A stretch of 43,382 nt of DNA from positions 1 through 43,382 of the forward strand of contig JAJQEA010000339.1 in assembly GCA_021201905.1 (NCBI GenBank). Direction: 5' to 3'. Position 1 is the stretch's first letter. Every line of letters begins with the position of its first letter. Origin of the DNA: Clostridia bacterium (GTDB taxonomy: Bacteria > Bacillota > Clostridia > Lachnospirales > Lachnospiraceae). The translations under genes and the position numbers were made by a program. The notes beneath the pieces were generated by a model. The model saw only the letters and a program-made list of their open reading frames with translations, was not told where the DNA came from and ran no database searches. This document shows positions 42,092 to 43,382 of this stretch, piece after piece.

Positions 42092-42112
42092 TGCCAGCAA
42101 TGTGCCAGCAAT
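42092..42112. repeat. 10-bp direct repeat in the gdpP/DUF4234 divergent region
   Basis: TGCCAGCAAT occurs at 42092-42101 and again at 42103-42112. It lies in the 254-base divergent region, about 90 bases upstream of gdpP. It could be a binding site; nothing further supports it. Confidence 0.4.
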
Positions 42113-42180
42113 TCCCCCGGGATTCAAACGCGCACCAAGCGTGAGAAGAAGGCAAAAGATGAACATTGTAACGCTTTTTG

Positions 42181-42209
42181 TTGATAAACCATTATGCCTG
42201 TGATAGAAT
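42181..42209 (+). promoter_or_regulatory. Promoter of the DUF4234-DUF2752 pair
   Basis: TTGATA (42181-42186), 17-base spacer, TAGAAT (42204-42209), ending 45 bases before the DUF4234 ATG. Confidence 0.75.
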
Positions 42210-42254
42210 CTAAGCTGTATTACATGACCATACCATACCAAGGAGGATATACGT

Positions 42255-42599
42255 ATGAAACAGCGCAACATCGTAGTATGTATCTTGCTGAGCCTGGTTA
42301 CCTGCGGAATTTACGGCATCTATTGGATGATCGTACTGAACGACGAAACCAACGCGCTCTCCGGCAGACAGGGTACAAGCGGAGGACTGGTTTTCCTGTT
42401 CTCACTGATTACCTGTGGGATTTATGCCCTGTTCTGGATGTACCAGATGGGCAATGCCGTTGAGATACTCCACGACCAGCACGGAGAGCCAAGGGGAAGC
42501 GCACCGGTGGTCTATCTGCTTCTGAGCCTGTTCGGACTGGGCATTGTAGCTTATGTCCTGCTTCAGAATGAGCTGAGCAAGTATCTCTCTAATGCATAA
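42255..42599 (+). CDS. DUF4234 small membrane protein
   Basis: 114 aa with three hydrophobic helices. The repeated pattern VTCGIYGIYWMIVLNDETNAL and ITCGIYALFWMYQMGNAVE is the DUF4234 signature. Function is unknown. Start: ATG with AAGGAGG 8 bases upstream. Its stop overlaps the start of the DUF2752 gene by 8 bases, so the pair is translationally coupled. Confidence 0.9.
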   Translation: MKQRNIVVCILLSLVTCGIYGIYWMIVLNDETNALSGRQGTSGGLVFLFSLITCGIYALFWMYQMGNAVEILHDQHGEPRGSAPVVYLLLSLFGLGIVAYVLLQNELSKYLSNA

Positions 42600-42993
42600 A
42601 CGTATCCGGACATTATGCATAAAAACAGGCGGGCTCCTGGGAGCTGGCCTGTTTTATGCATTTATCTGTATTCTGGCCGGACATCCCCTGATTCCCTGCC
42701 TGTTTCACACGGTCACCGGGCTGTACTGCCCCGGCTGCGGCGTAAGCCGGATGTGCCTGTCCCTTCTCCGTCTGGACTTTTCATCTGCCTTTCAGGCAAA
42801 TGCCGCCCTCTTTCTCCTTCTGCCTCCCGGCGTGTTCATGGCTGCCTGGATGGCTGTGGGGTATGTAAGGACCGGAAGTACACGCCTCACACGGGTTCAG
42901 ACCTGTATACTCTATGTAATGATTGGGGTGCTGCTTGTGTTTGGGGTGATACGGAATCTGCCTGGGTTTGGGTGGCTGCGGCCGGCGCCATGA
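42592..42993 (+). CDS. DUF2752 membrane protein
   Basis: 133 aa with three or four hydrophobic helices. TGLYCPGCGVSRMCLSLLRLD (paired Cys in CPGCG) and VIRNLPGFGWLRP at the end are the DUF2752 signatures. Function is unknown. These families often occur next to each other in Firmicutes, which supports both calls. The gene begins within the last codons of the DUF4234 gene. Confidence 0.9.
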   Translation: MHKRIRTLCIKTGGLLGAGLFYAFICILAGHPLIPCLFHTVTGLYCPGCGVSRMCLSLLRLDFSSAFQANAALFLLLPPGVFMAAWMAVGYVRTGSTRLTRVQTCILYVMIGVLLVFGVIRNLPGFGWLRPAP

Positions 42994-43038
42994 TGTACGG
43001 CACCCCAATCTGCCGGACCACACTTCTCCATACAGATA

Positions 43039-43060
43039 ACCACAGATATCACCACAGATA
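43039..43060. repeat. Direct repeat upstream of tRNA-Tyr, inverted copy in its promoter
   Basis: ACCACAGATA occurs at 43039-43048 and 43051-43060, and an inverted copy of its core (TCTGTGGT) is at 43093-43100, in the promoter spacer of tRNA-Tyr and running one base into its -10 box. Confidence 0.45.
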
Positions 43061-43076
43061 AATGTTCACAAAATAC

Positions 43077-43105
43077 TTGATTTTTTCCGTAGTCTGTGGT
43101 ATTAT
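43077..43105 (+). promoter_or_regulatory. Promoter of tRNA-Tyr
   Basis: TTGATT (43077-43082), 17-base spacer, TATTAT (43100-43105), ending 27 bases before the tRNA. Confidence 0.6.
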
Positions 43106-43132
43106 AATTACTGCTTATTCAAGCAAATATTT

Positions 43133-43214
43133 GGGCGAATTCCCGAGTGGCCAAAGGGGACAGACTGTAAATCTGCTGCTAATAGCTTCGGTGGTTCGAA
43201 TCCACCTTCGCCCA
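43133..43214 (+). tRNA. tRNA-Tyr (anticodon GTA)
   Basis: Acceptor arms GGGCGAA (43133-43139) and TTCGCCC (43207-43213) pair perfectly. The anticodon GTA is at 43167-43169. The long variable arm expected for tyrosine tRNA is present (GCTAATAGC region), and the T-arm GGTGGTTCGAATCCACC is complete. The 3' CCA is not encoded (CTA follows the discriminator A). Confidence 0.97.
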
Positions 43215-43316
43215 CTAGCGTGCCGTTAAAATATGGCTTAAGGGCATCAGTGCAGTGCACGTAAAGGTCCTCGTTTTCAGCTGTGGCACGTGCAAAAAGT
43301 ATCTGCGAGTACTTAT

Positions 43317-43382
43317 GCGGGTGTGGTGGAATAGGCAGACACAAGGGACTTAAAATCCCTCGGTAGCGATACCGTGCCGGTT
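43317..43382 (+). tRNA. tRNA-Leu (anticodon TAA), cut by the window end
   Basis: Starts GCGGGTGTGGTGGAATAGGC, a standard tRNA-Leu acceptor and D arm. The anticodon stem-loop GGGACTTAAAATCCC places TAA as anticodon, and a long variable arm follows (CGGTAGCGATACCG). The T arm and acceptor 3' half lie beyond the window. It is about 100 bases after tRNA-Tyr, probably one cluster. Confidence 0.93.

Noticed and set aside
1..43382. Mobile element, prophage or CRISPR array
   Set aside because: No transposase, integrase, phage structural gene or spaced direct-repeat array was found; the tRNA genes show no nearby integrase or repeated 3' end within the window.

Overview
The window looks like a chromosomal segment from a Lachnospiraceae member of the Enterocloster / Clostridium clostridioforme-bolteae type. 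This is an inference from gene families and from a base composition near 50% GC. Supporting signs are strong AGGAGG ribosome-binding sites, the conserved gdpP-rplI-dnaB operon, a Clostridia-style tad pilus locus, and small Lachnospiraceae families (TSCPD protein, DUF2508, DUF4234, DUF2752, DUF4367). No integrase, transposase, CRISPR array or phage gene was seen.

Layout. Positions 1-505 (minus) hold the start of a PrpR-N type regulator cut by the window edge. From 611 to 4554 there is a coiled-coil membrane protein, a family 4 glycosidase with the CHEV motif of alpha-galacturonidases, a divergent AraC regulator and a small unknown protein. From 4570 to 6875 a BmrR-like MerR regulator, broken by an in-frame TAG, precedes a MATE efflux gene whose promoter has the 19-bp spacer and central dyad of MerR targets. 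From 7088 to 11724 lie pgi, two membrane proteins of unknown role, mtnN and a TSCPD protein. From 11774 to 15962 lie a doubly frameshifted small secreted-protein gene, a DUF4367 protein, murG, an ECF sigma factor, a HIT protein and a rhomboid protease.

The largest coherent system is a tad-type (Flp) pilus locus read on the minus strand from 26930 to 16141. In transcription order it holds a prepilin peptidase, TadZ-like, TadA ATPase, TadB (frameshifted), a TadC-like protein with a large extra N-terminal domain, a 59-aa Flp-like pilin, a DUF5702 protein (C-terminus frameshifted), a TadE-like protein with two Cys/His modules, a second prepilin peptidase, a small pseudopilin and an FHA-domain protein. 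Together they would process, assemble and anchor a pilus. Two details stand out: six tandem 14-bp units, each a Shine-Dalgarno plus start codon, directly before tadA, and the duplicated putative zinc modules.

From 27185 to 32137 (plus) lie an ArsR regulator with its own promoter and operator, a DUF2508 protein, a GH13 hydrolase, the glycogen branching enzyme and an APH-like kinase. From 32320 to 37041 (minus) lie a cell-wall lipoprotein with four peptidoglycan-binding repeats and an NlpC/P60 domain, then a response regulator and histidine kinase. From 37268 to 42000 (minus) is gdpP-rplI-dnaB-MerR-like, ending at a strong terminator. The right end holds DUF4234 and DUF2752 genes, tRNA-Tyr and a truncated tRNA-Leu.

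Five reading-frame breaks in four genes can each be repaired by removing one base from an A/T run of 6-8. That shared signature suggests sequencing or assembly homopolymer error, though real decay or slippage is not excluded.
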